Positions 37,778 to 49,078 of a DNA stretch of 64,000 nt are shown here, piece after piece; position 1 is the stretch's first letter, and each line of letters opens with the position of its first letter. This DNA comes from Rhodocyclus gracilis. GTDB taxonomy: Bacteria > Pseudomonadota > Gammaproteobacteria > Burkholderiales > Rhodocyclaceae. The DNA lies in contig NZ_WIXJ01000011.1 of assembly GCF_009617575.1 (NCBI RefSeq), positions 1-64,000 of the forward strand, given 5' to 3'. Both the position numbers and the translations under genes were made by a program. A model generated the notes under the pieces. It was not told the DNA's origin, ran no database searches, and was given only the letters and a program-made list of their open reading frames with translations.

Positions 37778-37812
37778 AAGTGGCGGAAGGTTTTGCCTTC
37801 CGCCACTTTTCT
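37778..37812 (+). terminator. Hairpin between gltI and gltJ, probable partial terminator
   Basis: A perfect 13-bp stem AAGTGGCGGAAGG/CCTTCCGCCACTT with a 5-base loop is followed by TTCTTG. Such a structure after a binding-protein gene typically protects its mRNA or stops most transcripts, giving more GltI than permease. Confidence 0.75.
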
Positions 37813-37841
37813 TGAACGGACACACTGCTCGACACTGACCA

Positions 37842-38585
37842 ATGGCTTACAACTGGAACTGGGCGATTTTCCTCAGCGAGACGCCCTCGGGAGAGTCGAC
37901 GTACCTGGGCTGGCTGCTGACCGGTTTGCAATGGACCGTCACCCTGTCCCTCTCCGCCTGGATCATCGCACTGACGGTCGGATCGCTGTTTGGCGTTCTG
38001 CGTACCGTCCCGAATCGCTGGTTGTCGATGCTGGCGGCGGCCTACGTCGAAACCTTCCGCAACGTGCCGCTGCTGGTGCAACTGTTTCTCTGGTACTTCG
38101 TTCTGCCCGAACTCCTGCCGCGCGGCATGGGCGACGCCTTCAAACAACTCAATCCGCTGATGCAGCAATACATTGCCGCGACACTCTGCCTGGGGCTCTT
38201 CACCGGCGCGCGGGTGAGTGAGCAGGTTCGCTCGGGCATCGGCGCGCTGCCGCGCGGGCAGCGCAACGCGGCGCTGGCGCTTGGCCTGACACTGCCGCAG
38301 GCGTATCGGCACGTCATGCTGCCGATGGCCTTCCGCCTCGTCATCCCGCCGCTCACCTCCGAGTTTCTCAATATCTTCAAGAACTCCGCTGTAGCGACGA
38401 CCATCGGTCTGATCGAACTCTCGCGTCAGGCACAACAGCTGGTGGACTACACCGCCCAGCCCTACGAAGCTTTCATTGCCGTGACGCTGATGTACGTCAT
38501 GATCAACGTCACCGTCATGTTCTTCATGCGCCGACTGGAGCAGAAAGTGCGCGTCCCGGGCTATCTTGGAGGTAACCCGTCATGA
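37842..38585 (+). CDS. gltJ: Glutamate/aspartate ABC transporter permease GltJ
   Basis: Inner-membrane permease of the HisMQ family, 247 residues. It begins [20 protein letters not shown], typical of GltJ, with about five membrane helices and the ATPase-contact EAA loop in [20 protein letters not shown]. It forms a heterodimer with GltK. Its stop overlaps the gltK start as ATGA. Confidence 0.94.
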   Translation: MAYNWNWAIFLSETPSGESTYLGWLLTGLQWTVTLSLSAWIIALTVGSLFGVLRTVPNRWLSMLAAAYVETFRNVPLLVQLFLWYFVLPELLPRGMGDAFKQLNPLMQQYIAATLCLGLFTGARVSEQVRSGIGALPRGQRNAALALGLTLPQAYRHVMLPMAFRLVIPPLTSEFLNIFKNSAVATTIGLIELSRQAQQLVDYTAQPYEAFIAVTLMYVMINVTVMFFMRRLEQKVRVPGYLGGNPS

Positions 38586-39274
38586 ACGACGCCTACGACG
38601 GCTACGGCTTCGACTGGAGCTCGATTCCCGGCGCACTGCCCCTTCTCGCCAAGGGGCTGTCGATCACCTTCGAGGTGACGGTGACGGCCATCGTGGTCGG
38701 CATCATCTGGGGCACGCTGCTGGCGGTCGCCCGATTGTCGAAGTCGAAGCTGCTGTCCACCGCAGCCGCCGGCTACGTCAATCTGTTCCGCTCGGTGCCG
38801 CTGGTGATGGTGATCCTGTGGTTCTACCTCATCGTGCCGCAGCTGCTCAAATCGGTGTTCGGCGAAGGCATTGCTGACATCCGCCTGGCCTCGGCCTTGT
38901 GCGCTTTCGCCCTCTTTGAGGCGGCGTACTACTCGGAAATCATCCGTGCCGGCATTCAGTCTGTGTCGCGCGGGCAGGCCTCCGCCGCACTGGCGCTCGG
39001 ACTGACCCCGGGGCAGACGATGCGTCTGGTGATCCTGCCGCAGGCTTTCCGCAACATGCTGCCCTTGTTGCTGACGCAGGCCATCATCCTCTTTCAGGAT
39101 ACCTCGCTGGTCTACGTCATCGGCCTGTCGGATTTCTTCGGCACCGCCTACAAAGTGGGGGACCGCGACGGCCGCTTGGTGGAATTGCTCCTCTTCGCAG
39201 GGGCCGTCTATTTCGTCTTCTGTTTCAGTGCTTCGCAGATCGTTCGCCATCTGCAGCGGAGGTTCGTAAAGTGA
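38582..39274 (+). CDS. gltK: Glutamate/aspartate ABC transporter permease GltK
   Basis: Second HisMQ-type permease, 230 residues, with membrane helices and the EAA loop [20 protein letters not shown]. The Shine-Dalgarno TTGGAGGTAA lies within the gltJ end. The stop overlaps the GTG start of gltL. Confidence 0.94.
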   Translation: MNDAYDGYGFDWSSIPGALPLLAKGLSITFEVTVTAIVVGIIWGTLLAVARLSKSKLLSTAAAGYVNLFRSVPLVMVILWFYLIVPQLLKSVFGEGIADIRLASALCAFALFEAAYYSEIIRAGIQSVSRGQASAALALGLTPGQTMRLVILPQAFRNMLPLLLTQAIILFQDTSLVYVIGLSDFFGTAYKVGDRDGRLVELLLFAGAVYFVFCFSASQIVRHLQRRFVK

Positions 39275-39999
39275 TTTCGATTCGTCAGGTTTCCAAGTCC
39301 TATGGCAGTTTCCAGGTTCTCAGCGACTGCTCCACCGAGATCAAGAAGGGCGAAGTGATCGTCGTCTGCGGCCCGTCGGGCTCGGGCAAGTCGACCCTGA
39401 TCAAATGCGTCAATGGGCTGGAGCCTTTCCAGTCCGGCGAAATCATCGTTGACGGCATTTCGGTCGGCGACCCGCGCACCAAGCTATCGACGCTACGCGC
39501 CCGTGTTGGGATGGTCTTCCAACACTTCGAGCTCTTTCCGCACATGACCATCGTCGACAATCTGACACTGGCCCAGGTCAAGGTCTTGGGCCGCTCGCGC
39601 GACGAGGCGGCCGAGAAGGGACTGAAGCTGCTCGAACGCGTTGGCCTGAAGGCCCACGCCAACAAGCACCCCGGCGCACTCTCCGGCGGACAGCAACAGC
39701 GCGTCGCCATCGCCCGCGCGCTGTCGATGGACCCGATCGCCATGCTCTTCGACGAACCGACGTCGGCACTCGACCCGGAGATGATCAACGAAGTTCTCGA
39801 CGTCATGGTCGAACTGGCCAACGAAGGCATGACCATGATGTGCGTAACCCACGAAATGGGCTTCGCGCGCAAGGTCGCGCACCGCGTCATCTTCATGGAC
39901 CAGGGACGCATCGTCGAAGACGCGCCGAAGGATGACTTCTTCGGCCAGCCGCGTTCGGAGCGCGCCCAGCAGTTCCTGTCGAAGATTCTGCACCACTAG
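39271..39999 (+). CDS. gltL: Glutamate/aspartate ABC transporter ATPase GltL
   Basis: ATPase subunit powering the importer, 242 residues. Walker [12 protein letters not shown]-loop [13 protein letters not shown], signature [15 protein letters not shown], Walker [16 protein letters not shown] and the switch His in [13 protein letters not shown] are all present. It starts with GTG, overlapping gltK (GTGA), behind GGAGG. A terminator follows. Confidence 0.95.
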   Translation: MISIRQVSKSYGSFQVLSDCSTEIKKGEVIVVCGPSGSGKSTLIKCVNGLEPFQSGEIIVDGISVGDPRTKLSTLRARVGMVFQHFELFPHMTIVDNLTLAQVKVLGRSRDEAAEKGLKLLERVGLKAHANKHPGALSGGQQQRVAIARALSMDPIAMLFDEPTSALDPEMINEVLDVMVELANEGMTMMCVTHEMGFARKVAHRVIFMDQGRIVEDAPKDDFFGQPRSERAQQFLSKILHH

Positions 40000-40043
40000 A
40001 GATCGCTCACACTGGCCGGTCTCGTTCGACACGGCAGACGCAC

Positions 40044-40077
40044 GAGCCCCTCCTGAGGACTGGCGGGGCTTTTTTTC
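40044..40077 (+). terminator. Rho-independent terminator of gltIJKL
   Basis: The stem AGCCCC/GGGGCT with an inner TCC/GGA helix (40045-40070) is followed by seven T on the plus strand. The stretch 40078-40204 holds nothing I recognise. Confidence 0.8.
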
Positions 40078-40204
40078 CACTCGCCCCCCTAAACCCAGTC
40101 GGCCGCTGGCGCTCACGGACTACCCGGCACTCGCTCACCGCTAGCGCGCCGCATGCGCAGCTCCGGATCCCCGCACTCGCGAAATGTCGCACCCGGGCGG
40201 TGAA

Positions 40205-40238
40205 CAAAAAAAAGCCAGGCAAACGCCTGGCTTTTTTT
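40205..40238 (-). terminator. Terminator of the alpha operon (rplQ), bidirectional
   Basis: The stem AGCCAGGC/GCCTGGCT (40213-40232) with loop AAAC is flanked by A8 on the left and T7 on the right, so it works in both directions. It ends the minus-strand ribosomal cluster and backs up the glt terminator. Confidence 0.92.
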
Positions 40239-40253
40239 CAGCGGGAGAAGGGC

Positions 40254-40649
40254 TTACGCCGCTTCGACGGCTTCCGCTTCTTCGGTCACTTCCGGCTGAT
40301 CGAGCAGTTGCACATACGCCATCGGTGCGTTGTCGCCTTGACGGAAACCGCACTTCAGGATGCGCAGGTAACCACCGTTACGCGACGCAAAACGCGGGCC
40401 GAGAACGTCGAACAGCTTGACGACGATTTCGCGGTCGCGCAGGCGGTCGAACGCCAAACGGCGATTAGCGAGGCTCGGCTTCTTGCCCAGCGTGATCAGC
40501 GGCTCCACGACACGACGCAGTTCCTTTGCCTTCGGCAAAGTCGTCTTGATCGTTTCGTGACGCAGCAGGGAGACCGACATGTTGCGCAGCATCGCCAAGC
40601 GGTGCGCGCTGGTACGGTTAAGTTTACGGAGACCCAGACGGTGACGCAT
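40254..40649 (-). CDS. rplQ: 50S ribosomal protein L17
   Basis: Large-subunit protein of 131 residues, starting [20 protein letters not shown] with [19 protein letters not shown], both L17 signatures. The C-terminal tail is acidic ([12 protein letters not shown]). Last gene of the alpha operon, 34 bp after rpoA, with AGAGGAAC as Shine-Dalgarno. Confidence 0.98.
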   Translation of the reverse strand: MRHRLGLRKLNRTSAHRLAMLRNMSVSLLRHETIKTTLPKAKELRRVVEPLITLGKKPSLANRRLAFDRLRDREIVVKLFDVLGPRFASRNGGYLRILKCGFRQGDNAPMAYVQLLDQPEVTEEAEAVEAA

Positions 40650-40683
40650 TTATTGTTCCTCTCTTAGGCTAGCCAGGGTGGCA

Positions 40684-41658
40684 TTACTTCTCGAGGCCAG
40701 CCGGAGGCCAGTTTTCCAGCTTCATCCCCAGCGTGAGACCGCGCGCGGCCAGCACTTCCTTGATTTCGTTGAGCGACTTGCGACCGAGATTGGGCGTCTT
40801 CAGAAGCTCATTCTCGGTGCGTTGGATCAGATCGCCGATGTAGTAGATGTTTTCCGCCTTGAGGCAGTTGGCAGAACGCACGGTCAGCTCGAGATCATCC
40901 ACCGGACGCAGCAGTACCGGATCGACCTGAACCGCCTTGTGGTGCTCCACCGGAGCGGCCGTCCCTTCAAGAGCGGCGAAGACTTCCAACTGCTCCATCA
41001 GGATGCGCGCGCTCGTACGGATCGCTTCCTCGGGCTCGATTACGCCGTTGGTTTCGATGTCCATCACCAGCTTGTCGAGGTCGGTACGTTGTTCGACGCG
41101 GGCGCTCTCGACGGTGTAGGCAACGCGGGTCACCGGGCTGAACGACGCGTCCAGCACCAGATTGCCGATGCTCTTGCCGGCATCGCCGAGGTTACGCACG
41201 TTGCCCGACACGTAGCCGCGGCCCTTCTCAACCTTCAGCTCCATCGCCAGCTTGCCGCCCGGCGACAGGTGAGCAATGACGTGCTCCGGATTGATGATCT
41301 CGACGTCGTGCGAGATCTCGATATCCGACGCGCGAACAATGCCTTCGCCGTCTTTCTTCAGGTGCAGGACCACCTCATCGCGGTCATGCAGTTTGAAGAC
41401 GATGCCTTTCAGGTTGAGCAGGATGTCGACGACGTCTTCTTGCACACCGTCGATCGTCGAGTATTCGTGCAACACGCCTTCGATGCTCACTTCCGTCGGC
41501 GCGTAGCCGGGCATCGACGACAGCAGAATGCGACGCAGCGCGTTGCCCAGCGTGTGACCGTAGCCGCGTTCGAACGGCTCCATCACGACGCGGGCCTGCA
41601 CCGGCGACACGCTCTGCACATCGATGATGCGCGGTTTTAAAAGTCCACTGCTTTGCAT
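40684..41658 (-). CDS. rpoA: RNA polymerase alpha subunit
   Basis: Scaffold of RNA polymerase assembly and contact for activators and UP elements; 324 residues. The N-terminal domain includes [20 protein letters not shown], and the C-terminal domain has [20 protein letters not shown] and [22 protein letters not shown] 41658 follows AAAGGA; an ORF extension of nine codons to 41685 is not family-like. Confidence 0.98.
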   Translation of the reverse strand: MQSSGLLKPRIIDVQSVSPVQARVVMEPFERGYGHTLGNALRRILLSSMPGYAPTEVSIEGVLHEYSTIDGVQEDVVDILLNLKGIVFKLHDRDEVVLHLKKDGEGIVRASDIEISHDVEIINPEHVIAHLSPGGKLAMELKVEKGRGYVSGNVRNLGDAGKSIGNLVLDASFSPVTRVAYTVESARVEQRTDLDKLVMDIETNGVIEPEEAIRTSARILMEQLEVFAALEGTAAPVEHHKAVQVDPVLLRPVDDLELTVRSANCLKAENIYYIGDLIQRTENELLKTPNLGRKSLNEIKEVLAARGLTLGMKLENWPPAGLEK

Positions 41659-41697
41659 GTGTTGTCCTTTGCCTGATTCGGTCAAGCGCAGCCGCGA

Positions 41698-42327
41698 TTA
41701 CTTCGAATACAGTTCGATCACGAGGCTCTCGTTGATCGTCGGCGGCAATTCGCTGCGTTGCGGACGAGCCTTGAACGTACCCTTGCCGGCCTTGGCGTCG
41801 ACTTCCACCCACTCAGCGAAGCCACGCGACTCGGCAGCGGCGAGCGCGGCTTTGACGCGAAGTTGTCCCTTGGCCTTTTCGGCGAGTTCAACGACGTCAC
41901 CCGGGCTGACCTGGAACGACGGGATGTTCACACGACGGCCGTTGACGAGGATGCCGTTATGGCGAACCAGCTGACGCGATTCGGCACGCGAGGCAGCGAA
42001 GCCCATGCGATGCGCAACCGTATCAAGACGCGATTCGAGCAGTTGCAGCAGGATTTCGCCCGTCACGCCACGGCGACGGTCGGCTTCCTTGTAAACACGA
42101 CGGAACTGGCCTTCAAGAACGCCGTAGATACGACGAATCTTCTGCTTTTCACGCAGGTGAACGCCATAGTCAGACAGACGCTGACCGGACTTTTGACCGT
42201 GTTGCCCCGGTGCATACGAACGACGCTCGATGGAGCACTTGTCCGTGAAGCACTTTTCACCCTTGAGGAAGAGCTTCTCTCCCTCACGGCGGCACTGACG
42301 GCATTTCGGATCGAGATTGCGAGCCAC
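41698..42327 (-). CDS. rpsD: 30S ribosomal protein S4
   Basis: Primary 16S-binding assembly protein, 209 residues. It has the zinc-type Cys cluster near the N terminus ([18 protein letters not shown]) and the S4 RNA-binding domain with [20 protein letters not shown] and [16 protein letters not shown]. In E. coli S4 represses the alpha operon; whether that holds here cannot be seen. Confidence 0.98.
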   Translation of the reverse strand: MARNLDPKCRQCRREGEKLFLKGEKCFTDKCSIERRSYAPGQHGQKSGQRLSDYGVHLREKQKIRRIYGVLEGQFRRVYKEADRRRGVTGEILLQLLESRLDTVAHRMGFAASRAESRQLVRHNGILVNGRRVNIPSFQVSPGDVVELAEKAKGQLRVKAALAAAESRGFAEWVEVDAKAGKGTFKARPQRSELPPTINESLVIELYSK

Positions 42328-42339
42328 TGTTCTTTCTCC

Positions 42340-42729
42340 TTAAATGCGGCGCTTCTTGGGCGGCCGGCAACCGTTGTGCGGGATCGGCGTCACATCGGTG
42401 ATGGCCGTAATCTTCATACCGAGCGCGTTCAGGGCGCGAACCGACGATTCGCGGCCAGGGCCGGGGCCCTTGATGCGAACTTCGAGGTTCTTGACGCCGC
42501 ATTCCTGCGCCGCCTTGCCAGCCGCTTCAGCCGCGACCTGAGCAGCAAACGGCGTGCTCTTACGCGAACCCTTGAAGCCAGCGCCACCGGAGGTCGCCCA
42601 CGACAGCGCGTTGCCCTGACGGTCGGTGATGGTGATGATGGTGTTGTTAAAAGACGCGTGGATGTGGGCGATACCCTCAGCAACGTTCTTTTTTACTTTT
42701 TTGCGCACTTTCGTGGCGGTCTTAGCCAT
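42340..42729 (-). CDS. rpsK: 30S ribosomal protein S11
   Basis: Platform protein near the mRNA exit, 129 residues, with [20 protein letters not shown] and the C-terminal [19 protein letters not shown]-type end. It is 12 bp from each neighbour in the alpha operon. Confidence 0.98.
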   Translation of the reverse strand: MAKTATKVRKKVKKNVAEGIAHIHASFNNTIITITDRQGNALSWATSGGAGFKGSRKSTPFAAQVAAEAAGKAAQECGVKNLEVRIKGPGPGRESSVRALNALGMKITAITDVTPIPHNGCRPPKKRRI

Positions 42730-42741
42730 GATCTAGTCCTC

Positions 42742-43104
42742 TTACTTCTTGCCGGCGATGGGCTTACGCGGTCCCTTGCGGGTGCGCGCGTTGGTACGGG
42801 TACGCTGACCACGAACCGGCAAGCCCTTGCGATGCCGGAGCCCACGGTAGCAACCGAGGTCCATCAGGCGCTTGATGCTCATGGTGACTTCACGACGCAA
42901 GTCACCTTCGACGGTGTACTTGCCGACCTGGTCGCGCAGACGGTCCATCTCTGCGTCGGTCAGATCCTTCATCTTCGTGGAACGGTTAACCCCAGCCGCA
43001 TCACAGATTTTCTGCGAACGCGTGCGGCCGATACCGTAGATCGCGGTAAGCGCGATTTCGGCGTGCTGGTGGTTGGGAATATTTACCCCTGCGATGCGGG
43101 CCAT
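42742..43104 (-). CDS. rpsM: 30S ribosomal protein S13
   Basis: Head protein contacting P-site tRNA and L5, 120 residues. It starts [19 protein letters not shown] and ends in the basic tail with [20 protein letters not shown]. The 71-bp gap to rpmJ may contain the alpha-operon control region, but no clear promoter boxes are seen. Confidence 0.98.
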   Translation of the reverse strand: MARIAGVNIPNHQHAEIALTAIYGIGRTRSQKICDAAGVNRSTKMKDLTDAEMDRLRDQVGKYTVEGDLRREVTMSIKRLMDLGCYRGLRHRKGLPVRGQRTRTNARTRKGPRKPIAGKK

Positions 43105-43175
43105 CGATTCACCCCAAATAAGCGAAACTGGTATTTATGTGTTCAATCAGACGAACGAAAACGACTCGTTCCTGA

Positions 43176-43289
43176 TCAGCCCTGACGCTGCTTGTGGCGC
43201 GGATCGGTACAGATCACACGCACTACACCGTGGCGTCGAATGATTTTGCAGTTGCGGCAGATGCGCTTTACGGATGCCAGCACTTTCAT
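43176..43289 (-). CDS. rpmJ: 50S ribosomal protein L36
   Basis: A 37-residue zinc-binding protein read directly from the sequence: it begins [19 protein letters not shown] and ends RHKQRQG. The Cys ligands CRNC, a later Cys (VICTD) and His (PRHKQ) are intact, so this is the zinc-dependent C+ form. Confidence 0.97.
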   Translation of the reverse strand: MKVLASVKRICRNCKIIRRHGVVRVICTDPRHKQRQG

Positions 43290-43363
43290 GATCAACTCCT
43301 GTTTGCTCGACTTTGGGGCGCAGCCAGCCTTCTGTCGAATTGCCTATCTTGCGTAGAGATTCG

Positions 43364-43582
43364 TTATTTGGCGCGGAAAACAATTCGCGCCCGTGAAAGA
43401 TCGTAGGGCGTCAGTTGAACCGTCACCTTGTCCCCCGGAAGTATGCGAATGTAGTGCATGCGCATTTTTCCGGAGATAAAACCGAGAACCATGTGTCCGT
43501 TTTCGAGCTTGACGCGGAACGTCGCGTTCGGGAGGTTTTCAACAACCTCACCCTGCATTTCGATCAGATCTTCCTTGGCCAT
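43364..43582 (-). CDS. infA: Translation initiation factor IF-1
   Basis: OB-fold factor of 72 residues that blocks the A site during initiation. It begins [20 protein letters not shown] and contains [18 protein letters not shown]. It lies one base after secY and 74 bp before rpmJ, the usual place in betaproteobacteria. Confidence 0.98.
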   Translation of the reverse strand: MAKEDLIEMQGEVVENLPNATFRVKLENGHMVLGFISGKMRMHYIRILPGDKVTVQLTPYDLSRARIVFRAK

Positions 43583-43583
43583 C

Positions 43584-44909
43584 CTATTTCGCCGTAAATC
43601 CGGGGCCCTTGAAGTTTGCTTTCTTCAACAACCCCTCGTACTGGTGAGACATGACGTAAGCCTGCACCTGCGCCATGAAGTCCATCGTCACGACCACGAT
43701 GATCAAGAGTGAAGTTCCCCCGAAGTAGAACGGTACGTTCCACTTCAAAATCAGGAACTCCGGAAGCAGACACACAAGCGTGATGTAGGCAGCACCCACC
43801 AGCGTCAAGCGCATGAGTATCTTGTCGATGTAACGCGCGGTCTGTTCGCCCGGACGGATACCCGGTACGAACGCGCCACTCTTCTTCAGGTTCTCGGCGG
43901 TTTCCTTCGCGTTGAAAACAAGCGCCGTGTAGAAGAAGCAAAAGAACACGATGGCTGCCGCATACATCATCACGTAGATCGGCTGACCTGGCGACAAGGT
44001 ACCGGCGAAATCCTTAAGCCAGTGCATCGACTCGCTCGATCCAAACCAGCCAGCGATCGTCGCCGGAAAGAGAATGATCGACGAAGCGAAGATCGGCGGG
44101 ATGACGCCCGACATATTCAACTTCAGCGGCAGATGCGAGCTCTGTCCACCGTAAACCTTGTTACCCACCTGACGCTTGGCGTAATTCACCAGAATCTTGC
44201 GCTGGCCACGTTCGACGAACACAACGAATGCCGTCACCAGACCAACCAGTAGGGTGACCACGATCGCCGTCAGCGGGTGCATCGCACCGGTCCGCACCAA
44301 CTCGAGCAGGCCGCCGATTGCATTCGGCAGACCCGCGGCGATACCGGCGAAGATGATTATCGAGATGCCGTTACCAATACCGCGCTCGGTGATCTGCTCG
44401 CCGAGCCACATGAGGAACATAGTCCCGGTAAGCAGCGTCGTCACCGCGATCAGGCGGAACATCAAGCCCGGCTCAATCACTAGACCCGGCTGCGATTCCA
44501 GCGCGATGGCGATGCCGATACCCTGGAACAACGCAAGAAACACTGTGCCGTAGCGGGTGTACTGCGTAATCTTGCGGCGACCGGCCTCGCCCTCTTTCTT
44601 CAATGCCTCAAGCGTCGGGCTCGCCACCGTCATCAACTGCATGATGATGGAGGCGGAGATGTAAGGCATGATCCCCAGCGCGAAAATCGTAAAGCGGGAC
44701 AAAGCGCCACCCGAGAACATGTTGAACATGCCCAGGATGCCGCCCTGTTGCCGACTGAACAGCTCGCTCAGCGCCTGCGGATCAATGCCAGGCACCGGAA
44801 TGTGCGCACCGATCCGATAGACGATCAGCGCCCCCAGCAGAAACCACAGTCGGCGCTTCAGATCGCCAAACTTTCCGCTTTTGTTCACCGCGCCGGAGTT
44901 AGTTGCCAA
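43584..44909 (-). CDS. secY: Protein translocase subunit SecY
   Basis: Central channel of the Sec translocon in the inner membrane, 441 residues with ten membrane helices. Family segments include [36 protein letters not shown], and the C-terminal tip loop [17 protein letters not shown]. Encoded between rplO and infA. Confidence 0.98.
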   Translation of the reverse strand: MATNSGAVNKSGKFGDLKRRLWFLLGALIVYRIGAHIPVPGIDPQALSELFSRQQGGILGMFNMFSGGALSRFTIFALGIMPYISASIIMQLMTVASPTLEALKKEGEAGRRKITQYTRYGTVFLALFQGIGIAIALESQPGLVIEPGLMFRLIAVTTLLTGTMFLMWLGEQITERGIGNGISIIIFAGIAAGLPNAIGGLLELVRTGAMHPLTAIVVTLLVGLVTAFVVFVERGQRKILVNYAKRQVGNKVYGGQSSHLPLKLNMSGVIPPIFASSIILFPATIAGWFGSSESMHWLKDFAGTLSPGQPIYVMMYAAAIVFFCFFYTALVFNAKETAENLKKSGAFVPGIRPGEQTARYIDKILMRLTLVGAAYITLVCLLPEFLILKWNVPFYFGGTSLLIIVVVTMDFMAQVQAYVMSHQYEGLLKKANFKGPGFTAK

Positions 44910-44928
44910 AACCCTTCACCCTGCCCGC

Positions 44929-45363
44929 TTACTCAGCGACGGAGCCGCCAGCGGCTTCAATCGCCGCGCGCGCACCCTTCGTCGCGCCAACGCCCTTGAG
45001 CGTGACCTTGCGAGAAATCTCACCCGACAGCACGACCTTGGCCGACAGCGCATGCTGAGCGACGAGGTTGGCTTGCTTCAACGCCAGCAGATCGACTTCG
45101 TCGAACGGCAGATCGTTGATTTCGGACAGACGCACTTCAACGTTGCGAGCGTTCGTCAGCGAAACAAAGCCGCGCTTCGGCAGACGACGTTGCAGCGGCA
45201 TTTGACCGCCTTCGAAGCCGACCTTGTGGAAGCCGCCAGCGCGGGACTTTTGACCCTTGTGACCGCGTCCGCAGGTCTTGCCCAAGCCGGAGCCGATGCC
45301 GCGACCAACGCGGCGACGTTCCTTCTTCGACCCTTCGGCCGGCTGAATCGTGTTCAGTTTCAT
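44929..45363 (-). CDS. rplO: 50S ribosomal protein L15
   Basis: Large-subunit assembly protein, 144 residues, with [20 protein letters not shown] and the Gly-rich [20 protein letters not shown] typical of L15. One base separates it from rpmD. Confidence 0.98.
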   Translation of the reverse strand: MKLNTIQPAEGSKKERRRVGRGIGSGLGKTCGRGHKGQKSRAGGFHKVGFEGGQMPLQRRLPKRGFVSLTNARNVEVRLSEINDLPFDEVDLLALKQANLVAQHALSAKVVLSGEISRKVTLKGVGATKGARAAIEAAGGSVAE

Positions 45364-45364
45364 C

Positions 45365-45547
45365 TTAACCCTCGCACTTCAGCAGGTAGGAGACCTTGTT
45401 GATCATGCCACGAACCGCCGGCGTGTCCTGCAACTCCGAAGAACTGTTAAGACGACGCAGGCCGAGGCCGCGCACGGTGGCGCGATGCGACTGCTTGGTA
45501 CCGATCAGGCTCTTCACGAGCGTGACCTTGATTTTCTTCTCGGACAT
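45365..45547 (-). CDS. rpmD: 50S ribosomal protein L30
   Basis: Small large-subunit protein, 60 residues, containing [20 protein letters not shown] and LGLRRLNSS. Three bases after rpsE in the spc operon. Confidence 0.97.
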   Translation of the reverse strand: MSEKKIKVTLVKSLIGTKQSHRATVRGLGLRRLNSSSELQDTPAVRGMINKVSYLLKCEG

Positions 45548-45550
45548 GAT

Positions 45551-46075
45551 TTACCCCGTGATCTCGGCAACCGTCTTACCACGCTTGGCGGCGATTTCCG
45601 ACGGCGTGCTCATCGACTTCAGGCCATTGATCGTGGCGCGAACGATGTTGTAAGGATTGGTGGAGCCGTGCGCCTTCGCGACGACGTTGGTCACGCCAAC
45701 CACATCGAACACAGCGCGCATTGCGCCGCCGGCGATCACGCCCGTACCATCCGGTGCCGGCTGGATCATCACGGTCGACGCGCCATGGCGCCCAAACACC
45801 GTGTGATGCAAGGTGCCGTTCTTCAGGCTGATCTTCACCAGCTTGCGACGTGCCTCTTCCATAGCCTTTTGCACGGCAACCGGCACTTCGCGCGACTTGC
45901 CCTTGCCCATGCCGACGCCACCATCACCATCACCAACGACGGTCAGTGCAGCGAAGCCCAGGATACGACCGCCCTTGACCACTTTCGTGACGCGGTTGAT
46001 CGACACCATCTTTTCGCGCATGCCATCATCACGCTCGTCGGCCTGCTGCGGTTTCCTGCTTTGCGGTTTAGCCAT
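45551..46075 (-). CDS. rpsE: 30S ribosomal protein S5
   Basis: Decoding-fidelity protein, 174 residues. It has [40 protein letters not shown] and [20 protein letters not shown], all S5 signatures. Confidence 0.98.
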   Translation of the reverse strand: MAKPQSRKPQQADERDDGMREKMVSINRVTKVVKGGRILGFAALTVVGDGDGGVGMGKGKSREVPVAVQKAMEEARRKLVKISLKNGTLHHTVFGRHGASTVMIQPAPDGTGVIAGGAMRAVFDVVGVTNVVAKAHGSTNPYNIVRATINGLKSMSTPSEIAAKRGKTVAEITG

Positions 46076-46104
46076 TGCTTACTCCGTTCCTTATTCCGGG
46101 CCGC

Positions 46105-46461
46105 TTAGAACTTGAGGCCGGCTTCACGCGCGGCTTCCGCCAGCGCCTTGACGCGTCCGTGGTACTGAAAGCCGGCACGATCGAAGGCCACGGCGGAAAT
46201 GCCGGCCTTGATAGCACGCTCAGCGATCAACTTACCGACCACGACAGCCGCACTCACATTGCCGCCGTTGGGCAGATCCTTGCGAATTTCCGGCTCGAGC
46301 GACGATGCAGACGCCAGCGTCTTGCTGCCGCAGGACGAAATCACTTGTGCGTAGATATGGCCGTTGGTGCGATGCACCGACAAGCGCACTGACTTCAGCT
46401 CGGCGATTTTTGCCCGGGTTTTGCGGGCACGGCGCAACCTTGCCTGTTTCTTGTCAATCAT
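46105..46461 (-). CDS. rplR: 50S ribosomal protein L18
   Basis: 5S-rRNA-binding protein, 118 residues, with [16 protein letters not shown] and the C-terminal [20 protein letters not shown]. It sits 29 bp before rpsE. Confidence 0.98.
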   Translation of the reverse strand: MIDKKQARLRRARKTRAKIAELKSVRLSVHRTNGHIYAQVISSCGSKTLASASSLEPEIRKDLPNGGNVSAAVVVGKLIAERAIKAGISAVAFDRAGFQYHGRVKALAEAAREAGLKF

Positions 46462-46471
46462 TTAAGCACCC

Positions 46472-47005
46472 TTACTTCTTTTTCGTTTCCTTGAGGATGA
46501 TCACTTCGTCGGCATAACGCACGCCCTTGCCCTTATAGGGCTCCGGCTTGCGATAGGCGCGGATTTCAGCCGCCACCTGACCAACGAGCTGCTTATCGAC
46601 GCCCTTGACGATGATTTCCGTCTGCGTCGGCGTCTCAACCTTGATACCGGCCGGCATCTTGTGCGCGACGGGATGGGAGAAGCCGAGCGTCAAATTGAGC
46701 GTTTCGCCCTGGGCTTGCGCACGGTAACCGACGCCAACCAGCGTCAGCTTGCGCGAGAAGCCTTGGCTTACGCCCGTCACCATGTTGGCGACGATGGCGC
46801 GCACCGTACCGGAGAGCGCGTCCGCATTCGCCGCACCTTCAACCGGGCGGCACAGCAGATGACCATCTTCGAGCACCACGTTGACCGCGGAATTAGCGGC
46901 AAAATCGAGCGCACCGAGTGGACCGGCAACGGAAATCTTCTCCGCGGAAATCTTGGCCGTAACGCCTTGCGGCAGGGCGATGGGGTTCTTAGCAACGCGA
47001 GACAT
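46472..47005 (-). CDS. rplF: 50S ribosomal protein L6
   Basis: Large-subunit protein of 177 residues. ATG 47005 gives the canonical [20 protein letters not shown]; the ORF runs 14 codons further up to 47047. The C-terminal [18 protein letters not shown] is typical of L6. Confidence 0.98.
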   Translation of the reverse strand: MSRVAKNPIALPQGVTAKISAEKISVAGPLGALDFAANSAVNVVLEDGHLLCRPVEGAANADALSGTVRAIVANMVTGVSQGFSRKLTLVGVGYRAQAQGETLNLTLGFSHPVAHKMPAGIKVETPTQTEIIVKGVDKQLVGQVAAEIRAYRKPEPYKGKGVRYADEVIILKETKKK

Positions 47006-47015
47006 GTTCCCCCCC

Positions 47016-47411
47016 TTACGCCACGATGCAGAGGACTTCGCCGCCAACGCGACTAGCGCGGGCCTTGCGATCAGTCATGACACCTTGGGGCGTCGACACA
47101 ATCGCCACACCAAGACCATTCATCACACGCGGAATATCGTCAGCGCCGCGGTAAACACGCAGACCAGGACGCGAGACGCGCTCGATGCGTTCGATAACCG
47201 GACGGCCAGCATAGTACTTCAGGCCAATTTCCAGCTGCGGCTTGCCGTCGTTCTCACGAACCGTGAATTCGTCGATGTAGCCTTCGTCCTGCAGCACCTT
47301 CGCAATCGCCTTCTTGATTTTGGAAGCGGGCATAGCAACCGTCGCCTTTTCCGCCATCTGGGCATTACGGATGCGGGTCAGCATATCGCTGATCGGATCA
47401 CTCATACTCAT
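47016..47411 (-). CDS. rpsH: 30S ribosomal protein S8
   Basis: Central-domain 16S-binding protein, 131 residues, with [20 protein letters not shown] and GEVLCIVA at the end. AGGAG seven bases before ATG 47411 favours the longer start over the ATG two codons inside. In E. coli S8 represses the spc operon. Confidence 0.97.
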   Translation of the reverse strand: MSMSDPISDMLTRIRNAQMAEKATVAMPASKIKKAIAKVLQDEGYIDEFTVRENDGKPQLEIGLKYYAGRPVIERIERVSRPGLRVYRGADDIPRVMNGLGVAIVSTPQGVMTDRKARASRVGGEVLCIVA

Positions 47412-47425
47412 GTCTTATCTCCTGC

Positions 47426-47731
47426 TTACCAGCTGGCCTTGGTCACGCCGGGCACTTGGCCGAGCATGACAAACTCACGCAGCTTGCTGCGTCCCAGACC
47501 GAACTTGCGGTAAACGCCACGCGGACGACCCGTAAGCTGGCAACGATTACGCAGACGAACCGGGCTGGCGTCACGCGGGAATGCCTGAATTTCCAAGCGG
47601 GCCGCGAAGCGCTCTTCTTCCGAACGCGACTGGTCATTAATGATCGCCGTCAATTCAGCACGCTTTTTGGCATATTTTTCGACCATCTTGCGCCGCTTGA
47701 GATCGCGGTTGATCAATGCAAGTTTCGCCAT
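47426..47731 (-). CDS. rpsN: 30S ribosomal protein S14
   Basis: Head protein of 101 residues from ATG 47731 ([20 protein letters not shown]). It is the long, zinc-free C- form: the Cys pair is reduced to [20 protein letters not shown]. The ORF extends upstream into rplE sequence. Confidence 0.97.
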   Translation of the reverse strand: MAKLALINRDLKRRKMVEKYAKKRAELTAIINDQSRSEEERFAARLEIQAFPRDASPVRLRNRCQLTGRPRGVYRKFGLGRSKLREFVMLGQVPGVTKASW

Positions 47732-47738
47732 GTTCGCC

Positions 47739-48278
47739 TCAGTTCTTGAACGGGAATTTGAAGGCGCCCAGCAGTGCACGCGCTTCTTCGTCGGTCTTGG
47801 CGGTCGTGGTAACACTGATGTTCATACCACGCAGCGCGTCGATCTTGTCGTATTCGATTTCCGGAAAAATGATCTGCTCTTTGACGCCCATGTTGTAATT
47901 GCCTTGGCCATCAAAACCCTTACCGGAAACCCCACGGAAATCTCGCACCCGCGGCAATGCGATCGTCACCAGACGATCCAGGAATTCGTACATCCGCGGG
48001 CCGCGCAACGTCACCATGCAGCCGATGGGATAGCCCTCGCGAATCTTGAAACCGGCGATCGACTTGCGCGACTTCGTGACCACGGGCTTTTGCCCAGCGA
48101 TCTTCGTCATGTCGCCAACGGCGTTCTCGAGCACCTTCTTGTCAGCCACAGCCTCACCGACGCCCATATTCAGGGTGATCTTGGTGATGCGCGGGACTTC
48201 CATCACGGACTTGTAACCGAACTTCTCGGTCAAGCTCGGCGCAACGGTCGATTTATAGTAATCCTGCAAACGCGCCAT
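47739..48278 (-). CDS. rplE: 50S ribosomal protein L5
   Basis: 5S-rRNA and P-tRNA contacting protein, 179 residues, with [20 protein letters not shown] and [20 protein letters not shown]. Seven bases from each neighbour. Confidence 0.98.
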   Translation of the reverse strand: MARLQDYYKSTVAPSLTEKFGYKSVMEVPRITKITLNMGVGEAVADKKVLENAVGDMTKIAGQKPVVTKSRKSIAGFKIREGYPIGCMVTLRGPRMYEFLDRLVTIALPRVRDFRGVSGKGFDGQGNYNMGVKEQIIFPEIEYDKIDALRGMNISVTTTAKTDEEARALLGAFKFPFKN

Positions 48279-48285
48279 GATCGCC

Positions 48286-48603
48286 TCAGCCCCCTACCAC
48301 TTCGCCAGTCGACTTGAAGACACGAACCTTCGCGCCATCTTCAAGCACCTTGAACCCAACGCGGTCAGCCTTGCCCGTCGCCGGGTTGAACACTGCCACG
48401 TTGGAAACATGGATCGGCATGTTCTTATCGACGATGCCACCCTGCACACCCTTCACCGGGTTCGGCTTGACGTGCTTTTTGGCGCGATTGATGCCATCAA
48501 CCACGAGCGACTCTTCGCCACTCCAGGCCAATACTGAACCACGCTTGCCCTTGTCTTTGCCGGCGATGACGATGACTTCGTCGCCTTTACGAATCTTGTT
48601 CAT
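48286..48603 (-). CDS. rplX: 50S ribosomal protein L24
   Basis: Assembly-initiator protein, 105 residues from ATG 48603 ([20 protein letters not shown], the KOW motif). The ORF extends 13 codons upstream without family sequence. Confidence 0.98.
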   Translation of the reverse strand: MNKIRKGDEVIVIAGKDKGKRGSVLAWSGEESLVVDGINRAKKHVKPNPVKGVQGGIVDKNMPIHVSNVAVFNPATGKADRVGFKVLEDGAKVRVFKSTGEVVGG

Positions 48604-48613
48604 AGCCACACCC

Positions 48614-48982
48614 TCACAGCACTTCGGGCGCGAGCGACACAATCTTCATGAAGCGCTCGGTACGCAACTCACGCGTAACCGGCCCGAAGATACGCGTGCC
48701 GATCGGCTCCAGCTTGGAATTCAGGAGCACCGCCGCATTGTTGTCGAACTTGACCAGGGAACCATCGGGACGACGAACGCCCTTGGCGGTACGAACCACC
48801 ACGGCGCTATAAACATCGCCCTTTTTAACGCGAGCACGAGGGGCTGCGTCCTTGATGCTGACCTTGATGATGTCACCAATGGCCGCGTAACGGCGCTTGG
48901 AACCGCCAAGCACCTTAATACACATGACCGAACGCGCGCCGGTGTTGTCGGCGACGTCCAGTACCGTCTGCATCTGAATCAT
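48614..48982 (-). CDS. rplN: 50S ribosomal protein L14
   Basis: Subunit-interface protein, 122 residues, [20 protein letters not shown] with [20 protein letters not shown] near the end. First gene of the spc group, with its own promoter in the 128-bp gap behind it. Confidence 0.98.
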   Translation of the reverse strand: MIQMQTVLDVADNTGARSVMCIKVLGGSKRRYAAIGDIIKVSIKDAAPRARVKKGDVYSAVVVRTAKGVRRPDGSLVKFDNNAAVLLNSKLEPIGTRIFGPVTRELRTERFMKIVSLAPEVL

Positions 48983-49041
48983 TTTTTACTCCAACTTATC
49001 CCGCCGATTCGCGGTCAGTCTTGGAACCCGTGCGGGAGATA

Positions 49042-49065
49042 CGCTCGGCCAAGGGCGGCCGAGCG
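49042..49065 (-). promoter_or_regulatory. Leader hairpin before rplN
   Basis: A perfect 9-bp stem CGCTCGGCC/GGCCGAGCG with a 6-base loop lies between the spc promoter and rplN. No U-run follows, so it is probably a leader structure rather than a terminator. Confidence 0.6.
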
Positions 49066-49078
49066 ACGAAGAGGCGAG

